Positions 8,357-16,303 of a stretch of 37,258 bases of DNA are shown here, piece by piece. The notes below the pieces were generated by a model. That model was not told the DNA's origin. It saw only the letters and a list, made by a program, of their open reading frames with translations, and made no database searches. Origin of the DNA: Bacteroidia bacterium (lineage in GTDB: Bacteria > Bacteroidota > Bacteroidia > J057); NCBI GenBank assembly GCA_019695295.1, contig JAIBAH010000035.1, positions 1 to 37,258 on the forward strand, in the 5' to 3' direction. The position numbers and the translations under genes are program-made. The first letter of the stretch is position 1, and each line of letters opens with the position of its first letter.

Positions 8357-8497
8357 CCTTAAAAGCCTTAGATGGTAAAAAACCTTAAATCCCCTTAAAA
8401 TCCTTAAATGGTAGAAAAATCTTAAATCCCCTTAAAAGCCTTAGATGGTAAAAAAACCTTAAATCCCCTTAAAATCTTTAAATGGTAAAAAACTTAG
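8357..8497. repeat. Array of phased CCTTAAA direct repeats in 36-37 base units
   Basis: Four units begin at 8357, 8393, 8430 and 8467 with cores like CCTTAAAATCCTTAAATGGT. Units alternate between a GCCTTAG form and a T(C)CTTAAA form, so the basic block may be a 73-74 base dimer. CCTTA-type hexamers occur at 8357, 8366, 8383, 8393, 8402, 8420, 8430, 8439, 8457, 8467 and 8476, mostly spaced 9, 10 and 17-18 bases. An inverted copy, CTACCATTTA at 8342-8351, matches TAAATGGTAG at 8405-8414. Confidence 0.85.
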
Positions 8498-8669
8498 CTA
8501 CTAAAAATACATAGAAAAAATCTATTTTTTCCCATCAAAAGAGAATAATTTTCTAAAATTTTTATTTTTTAATAAGCTGATTATTAATTATATATAAAAA
8601 AAATCCTAACTTTTACATTTCATTTACATCGTTTTACAGATTAAAAGAACTCTTTTCTGTTTTTTACCG

Positions 8670-8677
8670 TAAATTTG
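8670..8677 (+). promoter_or_regulatory. Bacteroidota -7 element for the membrane regulator
   Basis: TAAATTTG is a perfect TAnnTTTG match 17 bases before the start codon. Transcription would begin close to 8684, leaving a very short leader of about 10 bases. Confidence 0.6.
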
Positions 8678-8694
8678 TATGCAAATCATAAAGT

Positions 8695-9645
8695 ATGAAA
8701 AGATCAGGAATTTTGCTTGCTGCTTTAATAATCAGTGTTCTGTTGATGCAATTTGTGTGGTATAATCCTCCTGCACAAAAAGCAGAAACTGTCATTGCTG
8801 CGGAAAAAGTAAATCTTGCCCTGCGCCGTACCGGACATTTAATTCTGAAACAGTCTGGCGATAGCACTACACAGATTCCGCCTGTAAAGCAAGTGAGTCA
8901 AAATGTGTGGGAGTTAAGATTGCCTGAGTATTTTCAGTATGATAGTTTACCTTATTTTTTGCAAAGTTCATTGAATATTCACCAAATCCGTTGTAAATAT
9001 AATGTAGCTATTTTTAAATGCAGTGACACGACCTTAGTGAAAGGATATAGTTTTGGGGATATTGCGAATGGACAAAAGGCCCCCTGTACAAACCGTATTA
9101 TGGAGAAGGATTGCTATGATATCCGGCTTACGCTTTTGCCGGAAATGAAAAAAGAGCATTCTTTTATGCTAATTGCCCGGATTGTCAGTGCGTTTTCTTC
9201 AGTTGTATTGTCGGTCATTGCGGTTGTGTATTTTGTGGGGATATACCGTAATTCCCGGAAAGATTTGCCGTTTTCTTCCGGAGAAACAGATTCAGGTTTA
9301 TTGTCACCGGAAGCAGAAGAACGTATCAATATTCCCGTTAAGCCTGCCCTTCGGTTTGCAAATTCGAGCCTGGATGTATCGAATCTTGAGCTTAAATGCG
9401 GGGAAATATGCCACCGGCTGACGTACAGAGAAGCGAAATTGCTTCACTTTTTTGTGCAGCAGGCCAATCAGGTTCTGGAAAGGAATTTTATTTTGGAAAA
9501 TGTGTGGGAGGATGAAGGAATTGTGGTGGGAAGGAGTATCGATATGTTTGTTTCCCGTCTCCGTAAAATGCTGAAGGATGACCCTGATGTTCAGTTGGTG
9601 GCTGTGCATGGAATCGGGTATAAAATGGAAATAGTGGCTACCTGA
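8695..9645 (+). CDS. Membrane-anchored OmpR-type winged-helix transcription regulator (ToxR-like layout)
   Basis: The 316-residue product has an N-terminal hydrophobic segment (about 5-22), an extracytoplasmic region of about 130 residues with four cysteines (100, 109, 131, 140), and a second membrane segment (about 157-184). A linker and a C-terminal winged-helix domain of the OmpR/PhoB Trans_reg_C family (about 219-313: LTYREAKLL, VWEDEGIVVGRSIDMFVSRLRKML, VHGIGYKME) follow. No receiver domain or histidine kinase is present. It should therefore sense something outside the membrane and bind DNA directly, like ToxR or CadC but with the DNA-binding domain at the C-terminus. The topology places the wing domain in the cytoplasm. 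A propeller lipoprotein follows about 100 bases later, and a phased repeat array lies upstream. The signal is unknown. Confidence 0.85.
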   Translation: MKRSGILLAALIISVLLMQFVWYNPPAQKAETVIAAEKVNLALRRTGHLILKQSGDSTTQIPPVKQVSQNVWELRLPEYFQYDSLPYFLQSSLNIHQIRCKYNVAIFKCSDTTLVKGYSFGDIANGQKAPCTNRIMEKDCYDIRLTLLPEMKKEHSFMLIARIVSAFSSVVLSVIAVVYFVGIYRNSRKDLPFSSGETDSGLLSPEAEERINIPVKPALRFANSSLDVSNLELKCGEICHRLTYREAKLLHFFVQQANQVLERNFILENVWEDEGIVVGRSIDMFVSRLRKMLKDDPDVQLVAVHGIGYKMEIVAT

Positions 9646-9670
9646 CTTCAGTGGTTTTGAAGTCAAAAAA

Positions 9671-9678
9671 TATTTTTG
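9671..9678 (+). promoter_or_regulatory. Bacteroidota -7 element before the propeller lipoprotein
   Basis: TATTTTTG is a perfect TAnnTTTG match. It overlaps a TTG codon at 9676 that could be mistaken for a start and argues for a start further downstream. It is 25 bases past the regulator stop, so the lipoprotein may have its own promoter. Confidence 0.5.
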
Positions 9679-9747
9679 AAATTCAGGGACACTAAAAATC
9701 TGTCCGTAATAATTATACAATCATTTCAATTATTTATGAATCGTTTT

Positions 9748-10815
9748 ATGAAAAATCAACATTTTTATTTTTACGCTCTGATACTGTTGCTCGCTGCCTG
9801 CGCAGGACAAAATCAGTCTCAGTTATCTGCAATCAGACCCAATGAATCTGTTATTGCCTGCTCATTTACTCCTCCGGAAGCAAAAGTCTCGGGTACTGAG
9901 CGTCATAAAGAAGCTCCTCCGGCATTTGTGCATGCTATTTTACAGGACAAGTCTGGTAAGATTTGGTTTGGCGGATGGGAAAGCGGGCTGAACTCATACG
10001 ATTTCAGTGATTTTAAGGAGTATGAGAAAGTGAACGAAATGGGAAGGCATGTTCATACTTTATTTGAGGATAAGTCCGGTAAACTCTGGATGGGAACATG
10101 GCAGAACGGTGTACATATCTATGATGGGACTTCCTTTCAGAATTTTACCCAAAAAGACGGACTCAATGACAATTATATACATAGTTTTTATCAGGATAAA
10201 GAAGGAAATATCTGGATTGGTACGGCTGCGGGCGTCTGTATGTATGATGGTAAAAGTTTTATCAATATCAGTGAAAGAGAAAAGCTGACTCAAAAAAGTA
10301 TTTACAAAATTACAGCCGATAAATCCGGAAAAATCTGGTTTGGAGGAGATGAGGGAATATTTTATCATGACAATCAGGGTTTTCATTCTTTTACAAAAGC
10401 GGATGGTAGCAATTATCAGGTAGTGCGTGGTATTGTTGAGGATAAAAAGGGTGTCATCTGGTTTGGGAGTCAGGAAGGGTTATTCTCTTACGATGGAAAA
10501 AAAGTCAGTCATTTATCTTTAAATGGCAAAGAGCAGTCACAACAGGCCGTCTGGACAGTATATGAAGACTCCAAAGGCAATATCTGGTTCGGACTGTATG
10601 ATTTTCATGGTTTTGGCGGTGGCTTGTGTCGCTATGACGGCAAATCCTGGACTTGCTTCACCGAAAAAGAAGGCCTGCCCGGCAACAGGGTATTTAGCAT
10701 CTGTGAAGATAATAAAGGTAATTTATGGGTCGGTACATCCAATGGAATTTGTAGTTTTACTGAAAAAGGGATAACCTTTTTTGAAAAAATCTTTGACCCA
10801 GAGAAGGGCTGTTGA
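9748..10815 (+). CDS. Propeller-repeat lipoprotein (two-component-regulator propeller type)
   Basis: ATG 9748 begins a lipoprotein signal (MKNQHFYFYALILLLAAC, lipid cysteine 18); ATG 9736 is an alternative four codons earlier. The 355-residue protein has seven repeats of the Reg_prop kind between about residues 64 and 340, each D-K-x-G-x-IWFG followed by GLxxYDG, for example DKEGNIWIGTAAGVCMYDG. Seven repeats fit one complete beta-propeller. In hybrid two-component systems such propellers form the periplasmic ligand-sensing part, with 14 repeats and a kinase attached. Here there is no membrane segment, kinase or DNA-binding domain, so the propeller is free and lipid-anchored. The gene follows the membrane regulator, which suggests a partner role (inference). 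It could also be a stand-alone sugar-binding lipoprotein. Confidence 0.85.
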   Translation: MKNQHFYFYALILLLAACAGQNQSQLSAIRPNESVIACSFTPPEAKVSGTERHKEAPPAFVHAILQDKSGKIWFGGWESGLNSYDFSDFKEYEKVNEMGRHVHTLFEDKSGKLWMGTWQNGVHIYDGTSFQNFTQKDGLNDNYIHSFYQDKEGNIWIGTAAGVCMYDGKSFINISEREKLTQKSIYKITADKSGKIWFGGDEGIFYHDNQGFHSFTKADGSNYQVVRGIVEDKKGVIWFGSQEGLFSYDGKKVSHLSLNGKEQSQQAVWTVYEDSKGNIWFGLYDFHGFGGGLCRYDGKSWTCFTEKEGLPGNRVFSICEDNKGNLWVGTSNGICSFTEKGITFFEKIFDPEKGC

Positions 10816-10824
10816 GGGTTCTTG

Positions 10825-10859
10825 CAGACATTCCAGATTTTTGAAGTCTGGAACGTCTG
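10825..10859. repeat. Hairpin after the propeller lipoprotein gene
   Basis: A 13-base stem with one mismatch (CAGACATTCCAGA at 10825-10837 with TCTGGAACGTCTG at 10847-10859) surrounds a 9-base loop. No T-run follows, so termination is uncertain. Confidence 0.55.
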
Positions 10860-10932
10860 TAAATCTAACCTGCTCCTAAAAAGAATGTCTGTATTTGTGT
10901 CAGGACTTTGATGGTTCAGGGGGTACTTTTCT

Positions 10933-11052
10933 CAAGCGGACGCTTGAGGATGGGATAGCACAAGCGGACGCTTGCGCAAGCTAGGGGTTCAGGTGTCCGT
11001 TTGAATAAAAAATTCAAGCGGACGCTTGAAAAGGGGCTTGCACAAGCTAGGG
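10933..11052. repeat. REP-like palindromes, CAAGCGGACGCTTG in three copies
   Basis: CAAGCGGACGCTTG (a stem of CAAGCG/CGCTTG around GA) occurs at 10933-10946, 10961-10974 and 11015-11028. CAAGCTAGGG occurs at 10977-10986 and 11043-11052. The cluster fills the intergenic space between convergent genes. No transposase is visible nearby. Confidence 0.8.
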
Positions 11053-11056
11053 CAAG

Positions 11057-11089
11057 ACCTTACGATCGGTTTCCATACCCTCGTAAGGT
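11057..11089 (-). terminator. Hairpin downstream of priA
   Basis: ACCTTACGA (11057-11065) pairs with TCGTAAGGT (11081-11089), 9 bases with a 15-base loop. It lies 26 bases beyond the priA stop on the minus strand, and A/C-rich sequence rather than a clear T-tract follows. It may end priA transcription. Confidence 0.4.
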
Positions 11090-11114
11090 TTTACCCTTGT
11101 AACGTTTTTAAAAA

Positions 11115-13574
11115 CTACGCAGGGTCTACATTAATCAGTACTCTCAGTGTTTTATTGGGGGCTGACTGATAATACTGGTCAATGGCCTGAAGGATAAAAT
11201 GCCGTACTTTAGTCAGGGAAAAGGTTTTATGAAGTTTCAGCAGGAATTGCATGCGGTAAGTGTTTCTTACCCTTGGAACTGTAGCATAATCAGGGCCGAG
11301 TAGCATATCGCCGAAAATGGGTTTCAGAAAGGTGTTGAGTCGGAGGGCTTCGGTTTCAATAAAAGACTGGAGGGGATGATGAATTTCAATTTCAATCAAT
11401 CGGGTAAACGGCGGATACAAAAGCTCCTGACGGTGATATACGGTAGCCTCATAAAACAAGGAATAATCCGATTGGAGAAGTGTGAGTACCTGATTGGAAG
11501 GTTGAAAGGACTGGATGATGACTTTTCCTTGTTTTGTACTTCTGCCTGCCCGTCCGCTTACCTGAGTGAGCATCTGATAGGCATATTCATGTACCCTGAA
11601 ATCCGGGTAAGTAAGCAGATTGTCGGCACTGACTACGCCAACGAGGGTAACATTCTCAAAATCCAGCCCTTTGGATACCATCTGAGTTCCTACAAGCACA
11701 TCTATTTCCCTTGCTTCCAGCCTTGAAATCAGCCGCTGAAACCGGGTTTTTCCCCTAGTAGTATCCAGATCCATTCTTTCAATATTCAGGGTAGGGAAGA
11801 GGGCTTTCACTTCTTCCTCTATTTTTTCCGTTCCGATGCCCTGTTTTTTCAGGGTAAAATTTCCGCAGCCGGGACATTTATCATTGAGGTATTCAGTATG
11901 TCCGCAATAATGACAGCGGGCAAAGTCTTTCTGTTTGTGATAAGTAAGGGAAATATCACAGTTAATACATTCCGGAACGTGGCCACAACTTGTACAAATC
12001 AGATAGGGAGAATATCCTCTCCGGTTCTGAAACAGGATTACCTGTTCCCCTCTCTGAAGTGTCGCCGTCATATTTTCAATCAGGGTTTCTGAAAATACCC
12101 CTTTCACCTTTTTGGCTTTTACCGCTTCCCGCATATCCACCACTTCAATTACCGGTAGTTTGGCTGTTGGAATAGCTCTTTCTTTTAATTCGGTATAATG
12201 ATATTTGCTTTTGAGTGCATTCATGAACGTTTCAAAAGAAGGGGTAGCAGAGCCTAATAAAACAGGAATCTGCTGCTGATTTCCCATCCATATTGCTACA
12301 TCTCTTGCGTTATACCTCGGAGCGGGTTCGTCCTGTTTAAATGAGCGGTCATGTTCTTCATCAATAATAATCAGTCCCAGATTTTCGAAAGGAAGAAAAA
12401 TAGCAGAGCGAACGCCAATTACAACATCATATTGATTCCCACATATTTTTTGCCATATTTCCACCCTTTCGTTATTACTGAAACGGGAATGATATACGCC
12501 CACCCGGTTTCCCAGTTCTCTTTTTACGCGGTCAATGATTTGCTGAGTAATAGAGATTTCGGGAAGAAGATACAGCACCTGTTTTCCGGACTTGATTGCG
12601 TCCCTTATGAGATGGACATAAATCAGGGTTTTTCCACTTCCGGTGATTCCGTTTAATAACACTGGAGTTGAGGGATTGAGCGTAAAGGATTTTTTGATAT
12701 CCTGATACACATTTTCCTGGGCAGGATTCATTACCAGAAATTTTTCATTTACTGCTACGGGAAGGTCAGGGACTCTGTCCACTTCAACGGATTTCTCGAT
12801 AATGTATCCTTTTTCCACCAGACTACTTACCACTCCAGCCGAAATATTCAGGTGTTTCAGGGTTTCTGATTTGGGGCACAACTGACCTTGTAAATGCGCT
12901 GATATCACATAAAGCAGCAGATTTTCCTGTTGGGGAGCACGGGAAAGAGCGTTGAGCGGTTCTTCCAGAAGGTGTTCATTTTTCTGATAGATTTCCGGTA
13001 AAAATAAATACGTTTTGGTTTTTGCCTGATAACTGCTTTCTATTTTCTGATTGATTTTTATCCAGCCTTTTTCCTCTATTTTTTTGAGTTTTGCCATCGG
13101 GCTCTGGATATTCCATATATCCGCAATTTCAGTAACATTTAACTCAGGATTCGATTGCAATGCTTCAAACAGAAGATACTCTTTATCATCGGTTACATAT
13201 TCTTCCCACTTCATATCTTCCTCCCTCAGGCATACATAAAAATCGCTTTTGGGTTTTAGTCCGATAGGTAAAGCGGCTTTAAGCACTTCTCCTTCTGTGC
13301 ACATATAATAAAAAGCCATCCATTCCATCATCCGGAACTGGGCTTCAAAAATAATCGGATGTTCATCAAGGATTTCTTCCACGAACTTCATCCTTTCTGT
13401 GTTTTCGGAATGAGACTCCCTGATACTTTTGATGATTCCCGTATAGATTTTATTTTTACCAAACTGAACATAAACCCTTTTGCCCGGAGCCGCTTCAGGA
13501 ATCTGAGTCTCTGTCAGCCGGTAAGTATAATTGGACTGTACCGCCAAAGGAAGAATAATTTCCGCAAATACCAT
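11115..13574 (-). CDS. priA: Primosomal helicase PriA
   Basis: The 819-residue product matches PriA, the 3'-to-5' helicase that reloads the replisome at stalled forks. It shows Walker A GITGSGKT (309-316), DEEH (405-408), motif GSATPS (441-446), and a paired zinc site with eight cysteines: 527, 530, 536, 539, 554, 557, 567 and 570. RRGYSPYLICTSC and VSGRAGR are also present. The N-terminal part corresponds to the DNA-binding domain (FAEIILPLAV). Length is ordinary for Bacteroidota. The start at 13574 is 23 bases from a TAnnTTTG element. No gene nearby suggests an operon partner. Confidence 0.97.
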   Translation of the reverse strand: MVFAEIILPLAVQSNYTYRLTETQIPEAAPGKRVYVQFGKNKIYTGIIKSIRESHSENTERMKFVEEILDEHPIIFEAQFRMMEWMAFYYMCTEGEVLKAALPIGLKPKSDFYVCLREEDMKWEEYVTDDKEYLLFEALQSNPELNVTEIADIWNIQSPMAKLKKIEEKGWIKINQKIESSYQAKTKTYLFLPEIYQKNEHLLEEPLNALSRAPQQENLLLYVISAHLQGQLCPKSETLKHLNISAGVVSSLVEKGYIIEKSVEVDRVPDLPVAVNEKFLVMNPAQENVYQDIKKSFTLNPSTPVLLNGITGSGKTLIYVHLIRDAIKSGKQVLYLLPEISITQQIIDRVKRELGNRVGVYHSRFSNNERVEIWQKICGNQYDVVIGVRSAIFLPFENLGLIIIDEEHDRSFKQDEPAPRYNARDVAIWMGNQQQIPVLLGSATPSFETFMNALKSKYHYTELKERAIPTAKLPVIEVVDMREAVKAKKVKGVFSETLIENMTATLQRGEQVILFQNRRGYSPYLICTSCGHVPECINCDISLTYHKQKDFARCHYCGHTEYLNDKCPGCGNFTLKKQGIGTEKIEEEVKALFPTLNIERMDLDTTRGKTRFQRLISRLEAREIDVLVGTQMVSKGLDFENVTLVGVVSADNLLTYPDFRVHEYAYQMLTQVSGRAGRSTKQGKVIIQSFQPSNQVLTLLQSDYSLFYEATVYHRQELLYPPFTRLIEIEIHHPLQSFIETEALRLNTFLKPIFGDMLLGPDYATVPRVRNTYRMQFLLKLHKTFSLTKVRHFILQAIDQYYQSAPNKTLRVLINVDPA

Positions 13575-13596
13575 ACTTGAATCTGTATTTTTTTGG

Positions 13597-13604
13597 CAAA
13601 TATA
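13597..13604 (-). promoter_or_regulatory. Bacteroidota -7 element for priA
   Basis: The minus strand reads TATATTTG, a perfect TAnnTTTG match, 23 bases upstream of the priA start codon. Confidence 0.6.
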
Positions 13605-13730
13605 CAGAATATTTATAAAAGAATTATCAAAAAAAGAAATTTTTAGGGTAGAAACGGCCTTGAATTTCTTGTCATTTTATACAGTTAATCCGGATTCAGA
13701 ATAAAAATTTTACTTCCTGATTTTTTTACT

Positions 13731-14633
13731 TTATACTGATTTACCCGGATTTTGACGCTTATGTAAGCCAGACATAAGGTAGCTGAAAATTACCGCCGTC
13801 CAAAAACTAAAAAGGGAATATACTAAGGCGGGTTCGATTAATATATCATTTTTCAAAAGGGTACTTCCTACGAGAAATGCAAGGGTCGTATTATGAATTC
13901 CGAGTTCTACTCCCAGGGTTAATCCATCTTTAAAGGGGAGTTTGAGTACTCTGGAGGAAAGATATCCCAATAAAAACCCAGCAAGATTTAACAAAAATGT
14001 AACCGGAAATAAACGGTACATATCTGTCACAGACACTACACTTGTTCCTCCCCGAAAAAATTTCAGGGCAAATACTGTCCCCAAAAGAATAATTGTAAGG
14101 TATTTCAGGATAGATTCGAGCTTTTTTGAGAGATTTTCGAAACGATACCGCAAAAACATTCCGACAGCAGCAGGCAGAATTGTTACCCAGAAAATTTGCA
14201 GTACTGTTTCTCCAAAAGGTAAACGGATGATTGCATGCTGATGGGTAAAAAGCTGAATCGCCAGATTGGTGATAAACGGAATGGTAAACAAGGATAAAAC
14301 GGCGTTCAGATTGGTCAGTGCGACGGAAAGTGCGAGATTTCCCTTAAACCAGTAAGTGATAAAATTGGTGGTAGTACCTCCGGGACAGGCAGCCAGAATG
14401 ATAAACCCGATTTTCCATTCTTTCGGAACGTCAAAAAAAGAGATAATTCCAAAAGCAATAATTGGAATAATCAGGGACTGAAGAATAAGACCGCTGATGA
14501 TGGCCCTGGGATACAGAAAAATATTCAGAATGTCTTTCCAGGTAAGCGAAAGCCCAACTCCCAGCATGACAAAAGCCAGAGCACCCCTTATGAGGGTATC
14601 CATTTCGTTATGCAACAGAAGGTTTTCAGCCAT
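13731..14633 (-). CDS. Bile acid:sodium symporter (BASS) family transporter
   Basis: This 300-residue inner-membrane protein has about nine or ten hydrophobic segments and the BASS family features: an early GVGLSLTWKDI, the conserved ILAACPGGTTTNFITYWFKG stretch near residues 81-100, and a second half with LGVELGIHNTTLAFLVG. Family members use sodium to import organic anions such as bile acids, pantoate or pyruvate; the substrate here cannot be told. It precedes priA on the same strand by 156 bases and is divergent from the DUF1573 gene. The start at 14633 (MAENLLLHNEMD) gives a short polar N-terminus; MDTLIRG a few codons in is an alternative. Confidence 0.85.
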   Translation of the reverse strand: MAENLLLHNEMDTLIRGALAFVMLGVGLSLTWKDILNIFLYPRAIISGLILQSLIIPIIAFGIISFFDVPKEWKIGFIILAACPGGTTTNFITYWFKGNLALSVALTNLNAVLSLFTIPFITNLAIQLFTHQHAIIRLPFGETVLQIFWVTILPAAVGMFLRYRFENLSKKLESILKYLTIILLGTVFALKFFRGGTSVVSVTDMYRLFPVTFLLNLAGFLLGYLSSRVLKLPFKDGLTLGVELGIHNTTLAFLVGSTLLKNDILIEPALVYSLFSFWTAVIFSYLMSGLHKRQNPGKSV

Positions 14634-14732
14634 ATTTTCTGTTTTTTAAGAATAAAAACGCACTAATCCGTTAATTTACTCAAAAAAATGTTAAATCCTT
14701 ATTAAAGTTTATTCAGGACTTGTAATTTTGCG

Positions 14733-14740
14733 TAAATTTG
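14733..14740 (+). promoter_or_regulatory. Bacteroidota -7 element for the DUF1573 gene
   Basis: TAAATTTG matches TAnnTTTG. It overlaps the TTG codon at 14738, so that codon is unlikely to be the start and ATG 14792 is preferred. Confidence 0.6.
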
Positions 14741-14791
14741 TTTCAAATTATTTATTTATCAAAATTTTCATTCAATAAAATCAGTTATAAT

Positions 14792-15553
14792 ATGAAAAAA
14801 AGTACAGTTATTCTTTGCCTTCTTTCCATGTTTGCGGTTTCCGGATTTGCACAGGAAGCCCGTAAAATTACAAAAGAAATGCGTATGACCATGAAGCAAC
14901 TTCCACTTGAGTCCCGGAAAAAGTTGCTGGAGTCCGCCAAAAGGGAGCTTACCTTACAGGAAGCCGTAAATAAATCCGGAGTCGTCGCCGGTGCAACCGA
15001 GAAAGCGCCTGCTACAGCCCCCAAAATTATTACCACTTCGCCTTCTGTAACGGTTACCCCTGAGACTAAGGTCGCACCCGTTGCGGGAAATGAAACAAAG
15101 GTACAGGCTCCTGCCACTTCTTCTTTTACTCCTCCTGCGCCTCCGGCAGTTGCTCCGGAAGACTTCGTAACCAAAGCGAAATCTTACCCTGCTACTACTT
15201 TAGCATGGGATTCTGAAACCTTTGATTTTGGTAAAATGAACGAAGGGGATAAGGTAAAACATATTTTCACCGTTACCAATACCGGCACAAATCCGCTTTA
15301 TGTTGTAAATGTCAAGCCTTCCTGTGGTTGCACAAGTCCCAACTGGACAAAAGAAGCAATCGCTCCGGGAAAAACCGGAATAGTGGAAATCGAGTTTAAT
15401 TCAGCCGGAAAAGCCGGAATGCAATCTAAAACGGTAATGATTACTACCAATACAGAACCGGTTCAGAAAAGCCTGAAATTTACAGGGGAAGTACTTCCAA
15501 AGCCCGGACATGATAATCATGACGGACATAATCACGATGGTCATAACCATTAA
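14792..15553 (+). CDS. Secreted DUF1573 protein with His-rich tail
   Basis: From ATG 14792 the 253-residue product has a signal peptide (about 1-21, SGFAQ), a charged helical stretch (KQLPLESRKKLLESAKREL), and a long Pro/Ala/Thr/Val-rich linker (about 60-130). Then comes a DUF1573 domain (about 138-232; FDFGKMNEGDKVKHIFTVTN and PSCGCTSPNW), an immunoglobulin-like ASH/HYDIN-type fold common in secreted Bacteroidota proteins. The last 14 or so residues form a His/Asp/Asn/Gly tail with HDNHDGHNHDGHNH. The tail could bind metal (inference); the domain has no known reaction. It is likely periplasmic or surface-exposed. Its terminator is shared with the convergent gene. Confidence 0.85.
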   Translation: MKKSTVILCLLSMFAVSGFAQEARKITKEMRMTMKQLPLESRKKLLESAKRELTLQEAVNKSGVVAGATEKAPATAPKIITTSPSVTVTPETKVAPVAGNETKVQAPATSSFTPPAPPAVAPEDFVTKAKSYPATTLAWDSETFDFGKMNEGDKVKHIFTVTNTGTNPLYVVNVKPSCGCTSPNWTKEAIAPGKTGIVEIEFNSAGKAGMQSKTVMITTNTEPVQKSLKFTGEVLPKPGHDNHDGHNHDGHNH

Positions 15554-15572
15554 TATTCTTCAATAAATTATA

Positions 15573-15617
15573 AAAGAAAAAATCAGGATATTCGTGTCCT
15601 GATTTTTTCTTTTTTTT
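15573..15617. terminator. Bidirectional terminator between convergent genes
   Basis: A 16-base stem (15573-15588 with 15597-15612; AATCAGGA/TCCTGATT core) has an 8-base loop. It is flanked by A-rich sequence on the left and a run of T on the right, so it can act for the DUF1573 gene on the plus strand and for the gene at 15635-16180 on the minus strand. Confidence 0.9.
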
Positions 15618-15634
15618 GCAAAATAATGAAATGC

Positions 15635-16180
15635 TTAAATATTATTATATTCCCGGATAAAATCCTTTTTATAGAAAATTTTCTTTTTTACGACAAAAGG
15701 CTGTTTTCCCAGATCCACAAATTCCGGAAAGGAGGTTTTGATGTCATAATCCCATTCTTTGGGGATAAAAATGGAGGTAGCGTCATAGAGTTTTATGTCT
15801 CCGATATATTCCTGATTGTCAATGACTACTACATTTTCCTGGATATTGTCATAATATTCCTCTCTTTCTTCTTTCATGTATAAATCCTTCCATACAACAT
15901 AATCTGAACGGGTTACATTGATTAATCCGTCAAGGGAAGATTCAAAATAGCCGGAATGATAAAATACCCCTTTGATTTTGGTGTCAAAACTATGTTTTCC
16001 TGCTTTTAATTTCAGGGTAATCATCGTTTTGGGGGGAATGATGTGGGATTTCAGTCCATCCATATTCACTACAATCGTATCTGGTAACGGATTGTCCAGA
16101 TCTGCATTTATCAATTTGGGGGGAGCAATAAATCCCGGAAAAATAAAAGGAATGAAAATCAGTATTTTGTAATATTTCAT
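15635..16180 (-). CDS. Exported protein of unknown function, paralog of the lipoprotein at 18503
   Basis: The 181-residue product begins with a hydrophobic signal-like segment (KILIFIPFIFPGFIA). It lacks a lipobox cysteine, so it may be periplasmic or anchored by this segment. From about residue 85 to the end it aligns with the lipoprotein at 18503-19048. Shared features are GLIN, YV[VI]WKDLY, an IGD or KGD step, EWDYD or TWDFD, and a C-terminal K-x-[IL][FY]-[YR]-x-[KE]-DF. Both are exactly 181 residues. The N-terminal half looks like a small beta domain (LKLKAGKHSFDTKIKG). I do not recognise the family. It follows ndh on the same strand. Confidence 0.75.
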   Translation of the reverse strand: MKYYKILIFIPFIFPGFIAPPKLINADLDNPLPDTIVVNMDGLKSHIIPPKTMITLKLKAGKHSFDTKIKGVFYHSGYFESSLDGLINVTRSDYVVWKDLYMKEEREEYYDNIQENVVVIDNQEYIGDIKLYDATSIFIPKEWDYDIKTSFPEFVDLGKQPFVVKKKIFYKKDFIREYNNI

Positions 16181-16303
16181 ATTTTTAAAATCTCAGACAG
16201 AATCTGTTTTTACGTAAAAAAATACCGAAGGTTTTTGAGTGGAAAATAAACCGGAAATCTGCAATTAGGGAATAGCTAAAAAATGTCAATTGGATTTATT
16301 CAT

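Larger units (their letters stand above)
8104..8694. other. Intergenic region with terminator, direct-repeat array and regulator promoter
   Basis: These 591 AT-rich bases contain the terminator at 8130-8167, the CCTTAAA-type array at 8342-8497 and the regulator promoter at 8670-8677. No open reading frame with coding character was seen. Confidence 0.65.

Noticed and set aside
8357-8497. 36-37 base repeats as a CRISPR array
   Set aside because: Units abut directly with no spacers, and alternate units differ. No cas gene is in the window.
9304-9720. Minus-strand frame of 138 codons opposite the regulator end
   Set aside because: It overlaps the winged-helix coding region and shows no domain.
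9676-9747. TTG start upstream of the propeller lipoprotein
   Set aside because: The TTG lies inside a TAnnTTTG promoter element, and the lipoprotein signal begins at 9748.
11376-11726. Plus-strand frame opposite priA
   Set aside because: Shadow of the priA coding sequence with no domain.
13825-13840. GGTTCGATT resembling a tRNA T-loop
   Set aside because: It lies inside the BASS coding sequence and no cloverleaf could be built around it.
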